In this document: piece after piece, positions 15,756-16,949 of the stretch | Position numbering within the stretch: the stretch's first letter is position 1 | How the letters are laid out: each line of letters opens with the position of its first letter | Assembly: GCA_034696485.1 (NCBI GenBank) | Contig: JAQIWT010000636.1 | Span: forward strand, 1 to 16,949 | Direction of reading: 5' to 3' | Source of the DNA: Isohypsibius dastychi | Taxonomy: Eukaryota; Tardigrada; Eutardigrada; Parachela; Isohypsibiidae | DNA length: 16,949 nt | Translations under genes and position numbers: made by a program | The notes under the pieces: generated by a model | The model's input: the letters and a program-made list of their open reading frames with translations, nothing else | What the model was told of the DNA's origin: nothing | The model's database searches: none

Positions 15756-16015
15756 GGTGAAAGAGATCGCCGGCAATTGTATAGCACAACCGACAAGTTG
15801 GTCGACTATATCGGCCGACCGAAGTGTCCGGGTGTAGCCAACACTCTTGTTGGCTACAACCGTTATTTAAAATGTTCACAAGTTTATCTACAAAATCGCC
15901 ATCGTTCGCGGTCATTGAGGAGATTTGTGTCAGGAGGAGAAGATGCAAAAACATGCACGGTCCAGAACCGAGATGGGAAGTCATCGATTTCTTACCTAGA
16001 TGGGGATAAGGTATG
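15756..16015 (+). pseudogene. Inverted partner of the DIRS-associated ORF1-like fragment
   Basis: DNA at 15756-15832 matches the reverse complement of 13668-13753, sharing GCCGGCAAT, CAACCG.ACAAGTTGGTCG and GCCGAC..AAGTGT.CGGG. The + strand frame encodes TDKLVDYIGRPKCPG, then ANTLVGYNRYLKC, then a basic segment and QNRDGKSSISYL, and stops at 16014. It reads away from the Tc1-like element while the other copy reads the opposite way. A partial retroelement copy seems likely; the product is unknown. Confidence 0.45.
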
Positions 16016-16135
16016 AAAATCGGCGTACATGCGCCCGTGGAAGGGTTTATAGACATCTTGGTCCCACAGACCGCGTGAACGGCTAGATTTCCGGGCAGTC
16101 GACCAACGAGGTTGATATGCTCTCTGAATGTTCTA

Positions 16136-16357
16136 GTACAATTCGCAAATGAGTGGGAAGCAGATCGGATATATCAGGATGGCTAAAAAAATCAGATCTT
16201 TCGGGAGAACGGCAAAGAGGACGAGAAAAAGCAAAAAGCTCGAGTGAGTGCTCCAAGGATCGACAGGGCCAGAGTAAGATACGGAGAGGCTGACATTATC
16301 TGCACAAAAAAAGCTGTACGGTTTTCTGCGACAACGGTACGCAAATCTCGCTTGTAA
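16136..16357 (+). pseudogene. Unrecognised decayed coding fragment
   Basis: One frame of 73 codons with a single internal TAA (16184) reads as a strongly charged peptide (FANEWEADRIYQDG, then FRENGKEDEKKQKARVSAP). It has the composition of a retroelement ORF1 and follows the DIRS-associated fragment on the same strand, so it could be a continuation. No family recognised. Confidence 0.3.
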
Positions 16358-16949
16358 TTCACAAACAATCCCGGTTCACAGTCAAAAACTGAATTGGTCG
16401 GTGGTACTGATAATCCTCGGGGTTTGAAGCATAGCAAAGCCTGAGAAGTTTATAACCGAGAAAAGACTTGTAAACAACATTTTCCTTGGAAAGTGAAAAA
16501 GTTTTGAAATTCCACGAAGTTTCGCTATTATCCGCAAGAGCTGTTCAGGGCTCAGGCGGAGGTATGAAAAACTTTATTATAGAACCCTGAAGATCACAAC
16601 CCCATTTTTCTTGAGCTATGCACCTGTACGGTTTTTGACGGTTGCACAAAGTTGGGAAACAGCTCATCTCTTAAAAATTCAGCTCCTTTTTTTTTTTCAG
16701 AACAAAAGCGTTCGAGTTGGAGTATAGTATGTTCATAGGAGTCACTGTTGAACAAGCAGTACATTTTGAAATTCCTGTTTCTGTTCTATTGTTTGAATCG
16801 ATACGAGCACCGCTGTTTGGTGGCACTCGTTATTCGAGCTTAAGTAGTTTTGCTTGGGAATGTCAGTCCCCACCGCGGATCGTGCTTTGGGAGCTCGTTT
16901 TTTCGGAGTGGCCATTTTCGGAGTATAGCTTTGGGAGTCCCGACATCTG
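16358..16949. other. Unassigned right end of the window
   Basis: No gene recognised. A strong pyrimidine tract ending in TTTCAG (16686-16700) looks like a 3' splice site on the + strand, so an exon could begin at 16701, but the following frames are not distinctive. Near the end TTTTTCGGAGTGG and ATTTTCGGAGTAT form a short direct repeat. Confidence 0.35.

Overview
The window looks like a piece of animal nuclear genome, most likely from an invertebrate I cannot place further. It has short GT-AG introns that keep frame, the standard genetic code, and many decayed eukaryotic transposons (MULE/ZSWIM, Tc1/mariner and DIRS-type). No rRNA, tRNA, CRISPR or ordinary host gene was recognised.

The left half (about 0.5-9.2 kb, all on the + strand) is the interesting part. 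It holds, in order: a MULE-type (ZSWIM1/3-like) transposase gene in three inferred exons; a primase of the PrimPol (CCDC111) type with all three catalytic motifs and a complete zinc-finger signature; an OB-fold protein resembling the first DNA-binding domain of RPA70, broken by a frame change; an unrecognised stretch; an inverted-repeat insertion with G-rich/C-rich minisatellite arms and two nearly perfect palindromes; and a DUF3987-family P-loop ATPase, normally a phage/plasmid replication protein, split by an inferred intron. Together they could give recombination (transposase), priming (PrimPol), ssDNA binding (OB protein) and an NTPase motor (DUF3987). My working idea is that they are parts of one large DNA transposon that carries its own replication proteins. 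No element ends were found, so this is inference.

The right half (about 9.2-16.9 kb) is a transposon graveyard. A 9-bp minisatellite abuts a mariner-like transposase pseudogene on the - strand that keeps one frame despite seven stop codons. Next come unrecognised DNA with a diverged direct repeat, a frameshifted DIRS-type reverse transcriptase pseudogene (- strand), and a 1,483-bp Tc1-like element with terminal inverted repeats and TA target duplications. That element keeps only the DNA-binding part of its transposase and contains two tandem arrays. Beyond it lies an inverted partial copy of the sequence found upstream of the reverse transcriptase, then unassigned sequence.
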